Translations under genes and position numbers: made by a program
Assembly (NCBI GenBank): GCA_914767715.1
Contig: OU612065.1
Span: 21,516,001 to 21,580,000 of the forward strand
Direction of reading: 5' to 3'
Length of the DNA stretch: 64,000 nucleotides
Origin: Membranipora membranacea
Taxonomy: Eukaryota; Bryozoa; Gymnolaemata; Cheilostomatida; Membraniporidae
In this document: piece after piece, positions 12,101 to 24,968 of the stretch
How positions within the stretch are numbered: position 1 is the first letter of the stretch
Layout: every line of letters starts with the position of its first letter
The notes under the pieces: generated by a model
The model's database searches: none
Told to the model about the DNA's origin: nothing
What the model saw: only the letters and a program-made list of their open reading frames with translations

Positions 12101-14769
12101 TGCCTGGTCGCAAGGTATTGAATCAATGTGAAGTGCCATATTCAATTGACATTGAGAAATTAGTTATTACCAATTAAGTTGGAGATCTAAGATTGTAAAG
12201 GCAAAATTTTTAGATGTTTTGCAATCGAACCTTGGAATTTTTGCGCTAGACATATTTTGTTATCACAGCTTCACATGTGGAATGTGTACCCGAGACAGAA
12301 TCGGAGAGTGGAGAGATATGAAGTTTGGATAGTTTATTGAGAGCCTGGAGACTTTTGAGTGTTACACAGATTTGGTGATATTTGGTTTCAGGAAGAGGTA
12401 CTTCATAGGGTATAGATAAAGTTAGATGAAACAGTAAAGATATATGTTTCAACATTTTGGTCTTATGCGGCTAAAAGATAAAAACAGTGAGGCTGAAGAG
12501 CTGGGAAATATCAGGTGCGTTGGCTTACTCAGTATATGGCTTAAAGCATAGTTGAAGTATTATCCTGTAGACAAAGATAAGCAAAGGTATAGGGTGAAGT
12601 GGTGTACTATTCCTTGAGAAATCTAGGGTTGATGTCGAGATATCAATGAGGTATATTTAAAAGCGTCAGTATTGGGCTGTGAACTGAAAATGCATTTTAT
12701 GTTATGACACCTCTATGTTTAATTGGTTTGACTATGGTGTTGCTCCTTGTTTATCATATTCAGACAGTTAATTGGAAATTGAATAAATGGTAGCTGATCG
12801 GCAGCGGATAAAACTGAGATACCATAAAGTTGATATTACATATTCTATAACAATTGAATATGTCTCAATGGCCTGTCCTCTATTGTCAGTTGGTATAAAA
12901 TATATAGAACATTCATGTTAACGCCTCCCTTCAAAAGATATTCACCTTTCGAGTCCTGTCTAGCTACAGCCAAATGTAGAATTGTTTGTTCTGTTGTTTC
13001 ACTCAGTGTTGTGAATAATAGCTGTGGACACTTTTCCGCCAATAACTTGATTGTTTCGTAACCTGGATAATACAGTCAAACATATTGGTACAAAAGACTG
13101 TTTTCACAAGAACCAAATTGGTCAGACCACTTAGAAAAAAATAACCATGGAAGTAATAACGCAGACTGGCCGAATCACTTGATGTGTTTATATGTCACCA
13201 GCAATTTAAGATTCCTATTCTGTGAGGGGAGGTATCCAGTTTTCCGCCTCTTGTGAATGCAGGTTCTTATAATCATAATATCCACAGAGGTGTAAATAGC
13301 TTACCATACTGACTGAAGAGAACAGCTGTCTTCAGGATCGTGTTTGATATTTCATAAGGACTATACAATGGAGTTTGATATTCTTTGATGATACTCAAGT
13401 ATATATCCATCTTTCTTCTGTAATTTCCACGGGCGGCTCTTATCATGGCCCTCTCAAACTTCTTTACATCCTTATACTTTATAAGTATGTCTACATAGTT
13501 CTGTCTGTATTCCTCCAGATCATCTGCTGCCTCACCCCTACAATTATTACATCTATGTTAACATTGTTAGTCGAGGAAATCTGTCTGATACTTTTTGATA
13601 CTGTCTGTCTGAAAACTGGGCACGGCATATATGTAAACATTACTGTTGGGGTAAAACAACTCTGTCTGTCTGCCTAAAAACTGGGACTGGTTAGACTTTC
13701 TCTCAGTTTGCAAGCAGATCATAGTCAGTGAGCTAACATCTAACCAACAGAATGAACCCCTAACTCAGCCAAGTTGGCGTTAAGAAATGAACTGCCCAAC
13801 ACAGAAGGGTTTTATATGAACTGGAGAAGGAGTTCATTGGGATAACAACAAGAAACATTGTTACTTTGAATAACCTTCTAAGTGCAAGTTTTTATTGACA
13901 GCAGTTCTAGACCTAAAGCTATCATATCATAACCAAAGAAGATTATTGTTTTTTTCCAGCAAAAGAGTATTTGGCTTTAACACACAAATCAATTATGCTG
14001 GAAGCTCCAATTTCCTGGTTGTGGATTCTTGATAAAAAATACCGCAGTCGGAAAGAAGCTGACAATGCGTGTTCAATGCTTCAAGACATTGTACCCTTAC
14101 AAAGCTACATAGCTTGATCTAAATGATAACCAGACCAGATCCATCTTGATGATAATATAATTGTGCGGAGGGTTTATCAAATGTTTCCTTTTGTTATCAA
14201 ATCCCACCACCGCTGTACAACATGCCTCCAAGGCGCCTATGTGTATTATGCCATTCAATGTTACCTGATCAGCAGCCTAGCTTCAATATAAACTTGCGGG
14301 GAGTTTTGAAAAGCTCAAAATTAGACTAATACACTTTGCTGATGCAGACAGGTTTGGCTGCCGTATGAATCCCAGAAATTTAGGTATGCAAGGCTTTTCA
14401 TCTGAGTTATTGATTTGTTTTTACAGTGACTCATGATTTTGATCTTTGATGGCCAATTTGAAGCCTGCTCTTCAACTCCAATAATGAATAGGATTTAGGG
14501 GGGGGGGGTCAAAGTCTGGGGGGCTCAGACTAGCTTCTAACAGCAGTTCTATAGATAAGCTGTTTCCCCCGCGTGAGGGGGCGTAGGGCTGGGGGGCAAA
14601 TGTCTTGGGGGCTCAGACTAGCTGTTTACCTATGGGTGATAATGAGTGACAAAGTCATCTTCTATTCAACATGTCTTCAGCGATATCACCAATAGTTTAA
14701 AAACCATCCAAATACACTTTGAAGAAGTTATTATGTAGCTTACCGAGGCGTTTCTGGATTCTCTGTCAT
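9157..14769 (-). CDS. TRPV-like cation channel
   Basis: Five exons on -: 14769-14744 (ATG), 13537-13305, 13062-12946, 11501-11251 and 10920-9157. Total 2391 nt, 796 aa. The N-terminal third has ankyrin-type repeats (for example TEQTILHLAVARQDSKG and LPLSMAAWNCDIDTLDVLL). The last exon carries six membrane segments: S1 starts near residue 357 (WYWAWGLIHL), the pore filter LTIGLLEMD is at about 562-570, and S6 contains YILLLNMVIALLSE. A TRP-box-like helix with QWHLQKLGIIL follows. Both the filter and the post-S6 helix match TRPV rather than TRPA or TRPC. The basic C-terminal tail (about 160 residues) is not conserved with anything I recognise. TRPV channels are tetrameric, Ca2+-permeable plasma-membrane sensors; ligand and stimulus cannot be read from sequence. 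The tiny first exon (9 codons) is supported by phase and by a stop just upstream. Confidence 0.85.
11906..11935 (+). repeat. Short telomere-like tandem repeat
   Basis: Three to four copies of a CCCCCTAAA-like unit (9 bp; TTTAGGGGG on the other strand) in intron 3 of the TRPV gene. It resembles telomeric repeats but differs from the animal TTAGGG unit and is very short. Confidence 0.5.
14495..14635. repeat. G-rich direct duplication
   Basis: Two tandem copies of a G-rich segment, each containing GGGGGCTCAGACTAGCT (near 14517 and 14607), lie in the first intron of the TRPV gene. A related GGGGGCCTCAGACTA occurs near 22143. Origin unknown. Confidence 0.45.
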
Positions 14770-15634
14770 AGTAGGGTCATCATGCGGCTGCAGACATAAC
14801 TGTCTCAAACAGTGCTCAGCTGATTGTGTTTGTCACCAACAAAGCACAGCTGATTATAAACATGACGAGCATTTCCTACTTTCACTTGTGCATAGCGATA
14901 TATCATTATCAGTTCTAAACACGAAGATCAATTATCATCAGTCTTGCAGTGGGTATCTTGTTACATTGTTTCTAGGGAATAATAATAATACCTTGTCTCA
15001 CTTTTATTGACAATCAATAGAACGATAACACAGCACATGCATCGCAAGCTACCCTACATTGTATTCCAATGGATTATTTTAAAGCAGCTCATGCCGGCTA
15101 AGAGTTCAATTTTTTGATGTAGTGCCTAACACAGATCACATGACCATACAAATAAGGTAATAATGGTTTATGTCGGCGTGCATGGAAAATGGTCAGTGAA
15201 CTGTTCATTATTGATAACATTATTTATTTTGTAAAGGTGATTAAAAATATTTGTTGTACTTTAATCCAATAAAGTGCAGAGATCAGGGTTCTGATAAGGG
15301 CCACTATATGAATAGTTTAACTGAAAAATTTTCTCTGTTTGAAAGATATATTGCTCTTTACACCTTTTTGTATAAAAAAGACATACAAATGGCAGTAATC
15401 ACCTGTATTATTTACAAATGATATAAGCAACAGTTGAAAATCTGTATGGCTTTATCGAAAGAAGCCACTAGATGTGAGTTGTCTCCTTTCTATGCAAGTA
15501 GACATGACCCACCAATGCAATACGTCTTGCTATGTCGGAAAGCTTACAGCCGGCTAACACTTTGCGAGCGGGTTACAATTATAAGTTTATTTTTGTTACT
15601 ACTTCACATTGAGTCTATACAGTGTTGACTGCAT
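14770..15634. other. Spacer between TRPV start and sulfotransferase A 3' end
   Basis: Should include the TRPV promoter and leader. AT-rich; no repeat, RNA gene or credible coding exon seen. Confidence 0.4.
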
Positions 15635-17962
15635 TTATTCAAATTGAAATGGAATTTCTTTTCCCACTGACCACCTCTTGAGAACTTCATCAAACATCTC
15701 GTTATCAGCCACAGTAAAGTGATTCTTCCAATCACCAATTTCTCCTACCATGAAAAACACAATATATATATTAAAGAATTTGAAGTGGTGTGGAGCCTTT
15801 TCTATGGCAGCAGGTTCCGAATTGGTTCAGTATTCACTTCATACAAAGTAAATATGTTATTCCAAATACTTCATGTTTTCACATACCTTTTCTATACATA
15901 AAGCTGTGGCCCTCCGGGTTCTTCACGGTGTTATCACTATTATCTTTTTCAGACCAGACTTTATGGGATTGCTGAAATGGATTACCTTTATTTTATAGGA
16001 CAAAAATCGCGTTCGAGTTTTCATAGCTTAGAATGGTAGTTTTATATTAACGTCCCAAACTCTGTGTGGCTGTTTCTATGTATTTCTCTAGTGTTTCAAA
16101 TGTATTAGGTGGTTGGTTTAAGATTTATGGTTTTGATTTTGAATGGGCCCATTCTTAATATCTGAAAATCTCTTGCATAAATTTAATAAAGAACACAAAC
16201 ACACCGCTCTAATCGAAGCATCAGTTTTTGCTTCAGTTTCCAATTTGGCTTGTTTCATCGCCCCTCTGAGAGCAGTTTGGAAAACTGTCTCTCAAATGCA
16301 TATCCCTCTACTAAGGTGATTATTGAGGTTGAAGCCCAGTAGAATTCCCTCAAAACGGAACTCATTTCATGGCCATATGCTAGTGATATCATGACCATCA
16401 CTGAGAATCACAGAAGTGTTTGTTTTCTCACCTTCTTCATATCTTCAAAGAAGACCACAAGCATGTTGGGGTTATCTTTTGCCTTGTTCCACATGTACTC
16501 ATAATATTCCAGATATGTCCCGTAAGGCTGATCTTCAATGAACCACCATCTATGAAGGTAGTCAGAAAATGATAAGTTTTCCACAGATTCACGTGTTTTC
16601 GTGTCATCCTTTTTTTTAGACATCTAGAAAAGAACTCACAATGTTGGAAGAAATGAAAAGGTAAATTTAGTCCGGTTCATGGCAGAATACATAACCTCCC
16701 AACCGAACACAGACGTATATACATACACCAATGAACTCCCTCTCATTGCGTACACATGTACATACAAATGTATCTTATAAATATTAATGTCATTGCCAGC
16801 TGGTCATACGCCTTATTGATTTCACTTGATTTTGTGACAGTCATTAAATATTAAAGTTTTATAATAATAGTTACTGCTTTTTCATGATAGAAGTAAGAGA
16901 CAGCAGTATCTTTTGGATTCCGTATAACTGAAAGAAATAATAATGAATATTAAAGAGAGTTGACAATTACCAGGTATAACAGACTACCCTCACGCTTGCT
17001 TCACCCTGCAAGATAATGATCAGCAGAGAATGTGGATGGGGTAAAAGTGTTAATATTACTGAGGGGGAGCCGAGTTTAGAGTCATTGTGTTTATGTGAAG
17101 TTCATGTGGAAAAAATCGGGCAAACATACCATCATAATTGAAATTTTGAAAAACAAAACAAGCGTCATATAGATTTTAATTTTATGTGTTACATTATGTT
17201 AGAACTGAGTTGTGTTCTATTAATGATGACAATATGTCAAAATAAGTGGAGTTGGTCAAACAGCTATTTCTATGCCTAGCCTGAGTTCACATCATATGTT
17301 GATAAGCCTAGATTCGCTCTCTTTTCTAGGTACTGGCATATCGCAGGACGATATAGGACAGCTCACCCACAACTGTTTTTCGTCCGCGGAATTCTTTTGG
17401 TAGGATATCTGGACTGAAGTGAGTATTGAGAACTTTAGGTTTTCCCTGGGGAAACATGCACACAGTTTCACTCAGCGGGAATAAATCCATCATACAACCT
17501 TCCTTCGGCAGTTTGGAGTAATCAGAAGAATCTCCCAACAACATAGCTATTACCTCCCACATAAAATATGTTCTTAAAAGATCAAGCACAGACATGAGCA
17601 CTAGTGAATTACCCCAATCCTTCTGACTCTGATACAGGTGGCTTGCTAGTCGGAAAGGGAAGAGGGGGCGTGGGCCAGACACGATGGTGCATGTGACTAA
17701 TATCGAATTTCCTTTCAATGACGAAAACTGTATCAAGGCAAGAGCTGTTTATCAACTGATTGATCATCTTACCATTTTTAGGATATGTCATCAGAAGGAA
17801 ATCTCCATCACTCCATTTGTATGATTTGATGTCAGCACTAATCTTCTCCCATTTAGCTGGATCTGACCTCACAGCTACTTTCCTAGATCCGCCATCATTG
17901 TAGAGGTATAATCCTGTGACTCGCCCCCACTTAGGATGTACGAATTCCTCATTATCACCCAT
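15635..17962 (-). pseudogene. Cytosolic sulfotransferase A, probable pseudogene
   Basis: Seven-exon sulfotransferase layout: E1 17962-17773, E2 about 17573-17367, E3 16927-16875, E4 16623-16432, E5 remnant about 16263-16208, E6 15971-15887, E7 15744-15635. Active-site blocks remain: PKNG at the end of E1, [10 protein letters not shown] (catalytic His) in E2, IRNPKD in E3, and [13 protein letters not shown] across E6/E7. Two lesions are visible against the sister genes. First, the E2 acceptor, TTTTAG|GA in the sisters, reads TTTTAAGA here; using the AG one base further on shifts the frame and gives a stop seven codons later. Second, the 5' half of E5, with its acceptor and the NPTSVIRRVNEFME block, is deleted, so E5 coding sequence abuts intron sequence. 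Other exons show little decay, so inactivation may be recent. Confidence 0.85.
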
Positions 17963-18428
17963 AGTCACAAGAAAGAAAGTGTTTACCGTGTATATAAAGA
18001 GTAAAAAAAATTGGAAAAGAAAGAAATAATTCATTAGATCAAATATAGAAAGTACTTGTGTATATCATGTATTAAGTCTGTTATCTTGGTTATTGAACAT
18101 ATGGATATGCCTTCCACATCATGATTGACCACACGAGTCAGGGTGAGGAAGAGTTTGTGTTGCCAGCTGAGCTGAACAGCCCAGAAGAAACTGGAGGAAC
18201 AATGTTACAATAAAACACCTGACATCACACAGGTTTAGTTTTGCTGCACGCCATGACTATGTCAGATCAAAGATTGGTCGGATTTGTTCAAATCCAACTA
18301 TATGAAATCAACTAAGTTAAAATTTAATCGGAACAAACTCGTATGACGGTGGATAAGAAAATAGCGACATTGATAGATCTGTAGAGGCGAGAAACTTGAT
18401 GGCACAAACTCCAAATATTAGAGCTTAC

Positions 18429-18478
18429 TTTGACAAGAGGATAACTAACTGAATCAGCTCTTAGCCTGAGAGGTTAGT
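18429..18478 (-). other. Non-coding leader exon of sulfotransferase A (predicted)
   Basis: A roughly 50-bp block ending in a donor (TGTCAAA|GTAAGC on -) is conserved at matching places upstream of genes B (24836) and E (39500). Conservation stops near the GT, which is what a shared 5' UTR exon would show. The exon's 5' end is not defined. Confidence 0.6.
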
Positions 18479-19716
18479 CAAGTGAAGGACTTTATTGCAG
18501 TATGGTACCTCCCTATCACCTATGTCCTATATCAATGGGAAAATTTGTCAGTACATATAGTCATAGTACATAGTAATATTGTGGTCGTATTTAAACTGAT
18601 AAGGTAGTTTTGTCAATGATAGTGATTGCTTTACATCAATTGCCAAGGTCACAAGACTATAGCAGCTATGTGTAAACAAATGCTCCTTGATGTTTAGTCA
18701 GATCAAAGTGGGTTTGGGCATTCCGACACAGCTTCAAAAAATTCCGTTTGGTCCATAGGTCAAGTTGAAATTAGCAATGTTGGAGTTGCCCCCTTCTACT
18801 GACATGCCGCTCTTAGTACTTTAAACAAAGCTTGCCAGTTTATGTTCCATGTTTTTGCCAGTATGTACGAATTGAGGTTCGCTCGCTACGGGCAACAAGG
18901 GAGCAATTATGGCTAGATACCCTCTCTGATACCCTGCATCTGTCGGGAATCAATCATTGGATCTCATGCATAAAAAACTCAATGAGCAATTCGGTTGAAA
19001 ACCTGTATGAATATAAAAGAGAGTCACCAGAGAGTTGTGTTCTTTATTAGAAAAGTGGACATTACCCGTTGATACTATCTTCAAGCCTATAAATCCTGTG
19101 TTCTTCTCATCTTGTAGTATTGTTCTCTGCTATTAAATACTTATTAGAATTTTGTCAACATCAGAATAATTCTTGATACTAATTCATTCTATTCAATCTC
19201 AAATGGTCATGAATTATTGAGTTTCTCAACCCAGCTTTGTTGTGGTTTAACAGTTGATTTGATATGTCCTTCATTTCGTTACCTTTAAGGTAATCGGTAA
19301 TCAGAGGATTCTCAGAGGGAAAGCCACTAGTAGCCGTTCCTAACAAGGTCATCTGGACAGAACACAAATTGCTCATTACTGCACCTTTTATCTTTATTTT
19401 GTGACATACCATAGACTTATAAAATTAATATTTAAGTCTATGAGACTTACTGTAGATAATCAGAAAAATTATTACATGTTTATCAGCTATTTCAGATTTA
19501 GATACACAAACAAGCAACAGTTAAAAAACCTGTAGCAATACAAAAGAAATAACCGGGTCTTACAAAATGGAAATTACGCATTGACACTATAACCAGAGTT
19601 AAGCTAAAATTGCCTTGTTCATTTATCATGTCCTATGTGTCGCTATCTTTTCGGGTAAATCAACCCAAAACATGTCGTGAGCTTTTGCGACAATATAACT
19701 AAGGTTTTTACTGCAC
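18479..19716. other. Spacer between sulfotransferase A leader and gene B
   Basis: Holds a promoter-like block (18540-18660) similar to 24969-25025 and 25185-25290 upstream of gene B, including the shared TTTTGTCAATG. A degraded copy of the GATC-ended MITE lies near 18698-18835; its interior GGAGTTGCCCCC matches copy 34964-35062. A 77-codon frame on - at 19412-19179 has no recognisable domain. Confidence 0.45.
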
Positions 19717-22700
19717 TCATTCATATTGAAAAGGAATTTCTTTTCCCACTGACCACTTCCTGAGAACATCATCAAACATCTCGTTATCAGCCACAGTAAA
19801 GTGATTCTTCCAATCACCGATTTCTCCTACAAAGTAATCCCAATGTATGTTCACAAATTAAAAGCAACATGAACGCAGCATTATCTATCTATCGATCAAG
19901 CATATAATTCATAATAATACTAAGTAAAACCTCAACCTTCCTTTTCATAGCCGAGACAGGCAGCTGATCTTGACCATTATGAAAAGTTTCGACAGCGGAA
20001 AAGGTAGATTCAATATGAATGCGTGCATGGATCATTCAAGAACTTGTACTCATTAGATCATTCTGAGAAAAACCATACAATGTTTGTAGCTACTACTCAA
20101 TTTGAAAATGCTGACCTATTGCCCTGGATTATTTCCGATGAGAACTACTACAAGATGAGAACTACTACAACGCCTGTCATAAACAAACATCTTGTTGGAA
20201 ACCAGGGATATAATCACTGCTCAAACTGAATATGCTGACATATCATACAAATAAGCAACGCTGTTTGGGATTTCTATCATCACATTCTATTCTTCACGAG
20301 CTTATGATTGATGATGTGAGCAAAATTTCAACAAAGGCAACTAAAATCTGCACAATTTGCAATGTCATCCGGTGCCATGTTTGGCAAAGTTGTGAGCGTA
20401 ATAAAAAAGAGTTCCAAATACTTGTTGTCAAGTACCTTTTCTATACATAAAGTTGTGGCCCTCTGTTTTCTTCCCACCATCCTCTTTTTCAGACAAGACT
20501 GTATGGGATTGCTGCAATAGACAAGTTATATGTTATAGGAGTAACAGCTGAGTATCGAGCACGAGGTTTCATAGCTTAGAATGGTTGTCTTGGCGGCAGG
20601 CCCCTTATGACACCTTTATTTCTCAATCTTCAGACTGAGACAGGACCTTGCGATTAAACAAACACTTTTCTTGGTCTTGTTTCTGTCAAAACATTGTCGA
20701 GATTAATTGGTTGTTATTGAATGGGCCTGCTAAAATATTTCCATATGCATTTAATAAAGAAAATAAACACACCAAAGCCACTAAAGCAGCAGCTTTCACT
20801 ACAGTCTCCACTTTGGCTTGCTTCATCTTAGCGAAACTTGTAGCCTCAGCGATATGTTCTATCTTTTCTTCTGAGCATCCAGTCTCCATAAACTCATTGA
20901 CTCTCCGTATCACACTTGTTGGGTTCTGAAATGTGAGCAAATTGCTTTGTTCAGATAAAGCTGCCAATATGCATTATGGTGGGGAAGCAACACTCAGAGA
21001 GCAGTTTGGCAAACTTTCTATTTATGCGTTATCGCCAATACAACTCCATTGATTGAACACCCCTGAAGTGAATCCCCTCTAACCATTTGTTTGATGACAC
21101 TTGCTGATCCATTTTATAAGCGGAGGATCTTGGTTGGTGCCTAGAAGATAGTCCTAAAGCTAGGTTCTATCTGCTTAGTCATCATATGAAACCCAATAGA
21201 TTTCCTTTCCTCACCTTTTTCATGTCTTCAAAGAAGATCATCAGCATGTTGGGGTCATCTTTTGCCTTGTTCCACATGTACTCATAATATTCCATATAGT
21301 TCCCGTAAGGCTGGTCTTTGATGAACCAGCATTTATGAAGGTAGTCGGAAAATGTGAATTTTTCCACAGTTTCACGTAATTTTGCGTCTGGTAGTTTTTT
21401 AGATAGCTACAAAAAGACTTAAAATGTGAGAGGAGATACGGAAAAATAAAGAATCTTGCTCGGTACACATGATCCCTCTGACTGAATCACAGGATGGCCA
21501 ACATTACTTTGATATTTGTAATTTTATTCCTAAGTGGAAATAAGACAGCGTTTCGCGACCCGATATTTTGCCACAATGCCAGTGCTCAGGGTCAGTGCTC
21601 AGAGCTAGAAGCAGATCCAGAGGCAAAGCCAGAGCTAACTCATTAGCTATTGGTTTGCCTGCCAAGTGCAAGTGAAAAGACCGGTTAGCCACATTCACAG
21701 CATTGGATAATGTAACAGAGCAAGGAGTTTGAAAACAGAGACGTCGAGGTTTTGACCACAAGAGCATTGGATTGGACAAACTGCAGAGGGTCTGAGTTAT
21801 CTAGCTCTAGCATACACTATACGCTAACGCCAAATAGTAATAGAGCAAGCTGACTTCTTGATTTCTCCATAGTCATTTATAAACTTGATGATGATAATTA
21901 CCGCTTTTTCATGATAGTAGTAAGAGACGGCTGCATCTTTTGGATTCCGTATGACTGAACAAAATAAATAATATATTAATAATATATCAAACAAATAGAC
22001 ATTTACCAGGTATAACAAACTGCCAATACAGGAAGAATCATTTGTAGACTACTATGCACTATAAAAAGTTCACATAGGGAGGGAGAACTGAAATATAGTG
22101 TGATCCAACACACACATCTTCTCCAGCCGGGAGCAAGAGTCTGGGGGCCTCAGACTAACATATGCCCACAACATTTATTGATGAAGCCTAGAATGTTCTC
22201 TTTTTTATTTTCAAGTTGTGGTTTTCGCATTAACCTATGGTGGACACTATATATATAGCGTTAACATTTGGGTACCAAACTGCTGGTGAAGTAACAACAT
22301 TGAATTGCATAGACACAAGTCGAGTTATCAGCATAAACCTGGACTGTGGACTTCCAATCAATGATAAGCATGCACTCTGTTCATGTGATATACCTTTACC
22401 TGTATATCTGATATAACATCAAAAATCCCAGATGCACAAACCAATAGTGCAATATCGCGCAGGAGTAATAACCATAGACTTAATATATTATGTCTATGGT
22501 AATAACCATGAATAAACATCAACGCTACTATACAACTCCATGTCGTTACGTCACCACAATCATGTGTAACTGCATTGGCAAATCGCCAGAAAATATATGT
22601 CAACTCACCCACAACTGTTTTTCTCCCGCGGAATTCTTTTGGTAGGATATCTGGAGTGAAGTGAGTGTTGAGAACTTTAGGTTTACCCGGCGGAAACACA

Positions 22701-23328
22701 CGCACAGTTTCACTCAAAGGGAACAAATCCATCATGCAGGCCTCCTTGGGCTGATCGATGTAATCCGAAGAATTTCCCAGTAACATAGTCATCACTTCCC
22801 ACATAAAGTGTGTTCCTAAAAAGATGAAACGCAGACAATCTGTTGTATATGGCAATTGTTGTGCTAAAAACGTGTAGGTAAATGGCCATTCGCCACTCAT
22901 CTCTGTAAAAGGGACATCCGCTTATGACAAATACCCATCCGGCAGTGCTAACTGACCATCCATTTCACGTTGTATCAATCTCAAAGTGTGACTGTCACAA
23001 ACCCATCCAGATGCCTATTTAGCTACCGCCAGATATCCGCGTGGCATCCGGCAGTTGCCAAATAGGCATCCATCTGCCGTTCGGTAGAAGGTGTTTAGTA
23101 CCATGAGTAGTTATTTATTCACAATCTTGTTATCTTACCATTCTTAGGATGTGACATCAGAAGAAAGTCTCCGTCACTCCACTTGTATGATTGGATGTCA
23201 GAAACAATCTTATCCAATTTTCCTGGCATCGATCTCAGAGCGACTTTTCTAGATTTATCGTCATTGTAGAGGTATAACCCTGTGACTCGCCCCCACTTAG
23301 GATGTACGAACTCCTCATTGTCACCCAT
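19717..23328 (-). CDS. Cytosolic sulfotransferase B
   Basis: Seven exons: 23328-23139, 22815-22609, 21954-21902, 21406-21215, 20925-20773, 20511-20436 and 19826-19717. Total 981 nt, 326 aa, slightly longer than the usual 285-300. Transfers sulfate from PAPS to a hydroxyl or amine of a small acceptor, in the cytosol; there is no signal peptide. PAPS contacts: HPKNGTHFMWE (5'-phosphosulfate loop, spanning E1/E2), [13 protein letters not shown] (3'-phosphate site) and RKGEIGDWK. The catalytic His is in [20 protein letters not shown] fits the family dimer motif KxxxTVxxxE. The segment between FAKMK and MYRKG is longer than in vertebrate enzymes and poorly conserved between copies. The acceptor substrate cannot be inferred. 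The predicted leader exon is at 24836-24885. No lesion seen. Confidence 0.9.
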
Positions 23329-23423
23329 ATCTCAACAAACTATGTGTTCGCCTGGTACAAAAAGAGTGATCATCACAGGATAATGTCTTTCACATGATAA
23401 ATGACAATGCCAGTCATCAGTGT

Positions 23424-24109
23424 GTTCAGCCTGTTCAGCAATTTACAGTTACCGTCTTCTTTCTCGGTAACTGTAAATTGCTGAACAAGCTGAACATGCT
23501 GAACAGCTGAACAGAATTTCTCAGACTACTATTTGCTTGATTCTTTACATGATTGGCTAATTTTGCACAAGCCTGGACAACTCCTTATATTCTGCTGGTT
23601 AATTAACTTACATTAAGTTTGCAACTGCCTTTGTTTCTTTCTATTATTTTATCCACAGTTAGTCTTTGATATTACACTAGTGAAAGGATGGAAGGAACCC
23701 CAACCCCCTCCCCCCCCCCCTTGTCAAGACTGGCTAGATCGAAGGAAAGCATTGTGCTGAATAATGTTTCTGGTTTCCTAAACGCCATCAGATTTGGTAC
23801 ATTGATTGCTTCACTTGCTTGCCCTCGTTGATACCATACACCATACATGAATTGCCATACGCCTGCTCAGGGTTAGATATGTACCCCACATTCATAAAAT
23901 ATATTTCAGTGATTGCCCTAAAACCAATATATTAGGTGCCAACAGGAACTTAGTAACTCATTATACTCATTAAATCATTTGGCTGTGATTGAGAAGTGAT
24001 AGTCAGCCACAGAAAAGATTGCAAAAAATAGTTTTAGTCTGAGAAATTCTGTTCAGCTGTTCTGTGTGTTCAGCCTGTTCAGCAATTTACAGTTACCGTC
24101 TTCTTTCTC
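23424..24109. repeat. Fold-back repeat with an inverted second copy
   Basis: Arms 23424-23454 and 23465-23495 are near-perfect reverse complements (GTTCAGCAATTTACAGTTAC core, 10-nt loop). The same sequence recurs at 24068-24109. The outer flank at 23496-23527 recurs inverted at 24036-24062 (AGTCTGAGAAATTCTGTTCA). The two units are thus related as inverted copies about 600 bp apart. Confidence 0.65.
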
Positions 24110-24592
24110 TAGTAAAATTTCCGCTCAGCTTCAGCTCAGCCGACAACAACAATTCTTCCATCTATAAGATTATGATCAGTGGTAGAAATGGGCCTATACG
24201 GGCCTATACGGTGTTCACATCAATGCCTATACACCTTCAATAAGTGTATAGGCACTTATAACCTATCACTGCTGTGCACTTTGTATGCTTGTATAAGTTT
24301 GTTTTTGTTGTATTGTAGGCCAGGGTTTGTTTATTTTTACTTTGATGTTTGCTTCAGTCAAAACATGCTCTTAGATTTAGGTTCTAAAAGATACACCAGA
24401 AACACTGTAATTAGGGCACAAATATCAACCCCCCCCCCCCCCCCCCGTGGATTGATCTCAATGTTTGGTGTATAGGCACTTATTTATTTCCATTTCCACC
24501 ACTGATTATGATATTATCATAATCTTATAGATGGAAGAATTGTTGTTGTCGGCTGAGCTGAAGCTGAGCGGAAACTTTACTAGAGAAAGAAT
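24101..24592. mobile_element. Non-autonomous DNA element with ~90-bp inverted ends
   Basis: The left end 24101-24191 and right end 24490-24592 are reverse complements over about 80-90 bp (landmarks GCTCAGCTTCAGCTCAGCCG and GACAACAACAATTC). The 300-bp interior contains repeats of GTGTATAGGCACTTAT and an 18-nt C run (24429-24446), with no transposase. It abuts the preceding fold-back copy, suggesting nested insertion. Confidence 0.65.
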
Positions 24593-24835
24593 GTTCAAAC
24601 AAAAACACCTTATATGACTGAGTTGTAACTTTGCTACAGCATGTTAGATAATTGAGCTGTCGAATTTGTTTAACACCAAGACCAACTACATAAAACATTA
24701 ATTAGGTTCATTACTGCATAGCGGTGCATAAGAAAAGCGAAGACACTTTTAAGCCAAAGCTTTGATAGATTTATTGAAGTGGTATACTGGATGACAGATT
24801 TATTTATTTAGAGTAGGCCTAAGGGTAGAGCTTAC

Positions 24836-24886
24836 CTTGGACTGGTCAGGAGATAGCTAAGCGAAACAGCTTGCAGCCTCAAGGCT
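24836..24886 (-). other. Non-coding leader exon of sulfotransferase B (predicted)
   Basis: Homologous to the leader blocks of A and E (core AGCTATCTCCTGACC on -), with donor CCAAG|GTAAGC. It lies 1.5 kb upstream of the B ATG; the intron between them holds the two fold-back elements. Confidence 0.6.
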
Positions 24887-24968
24887 CATCAAAGAGAACT
24901 TATCGTAGTACTACCTCCCTATGACAATGCGACGATAACTGCTACTCTTTTATCTGTACAGACAAGAA

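Noticed and set aside
19179-19412. 77-codon frame on - as an extra sulfotransferase exon
   Set aside because: No similarity to any exon of the five copies, and gene A/B exon sets are already accounted for.
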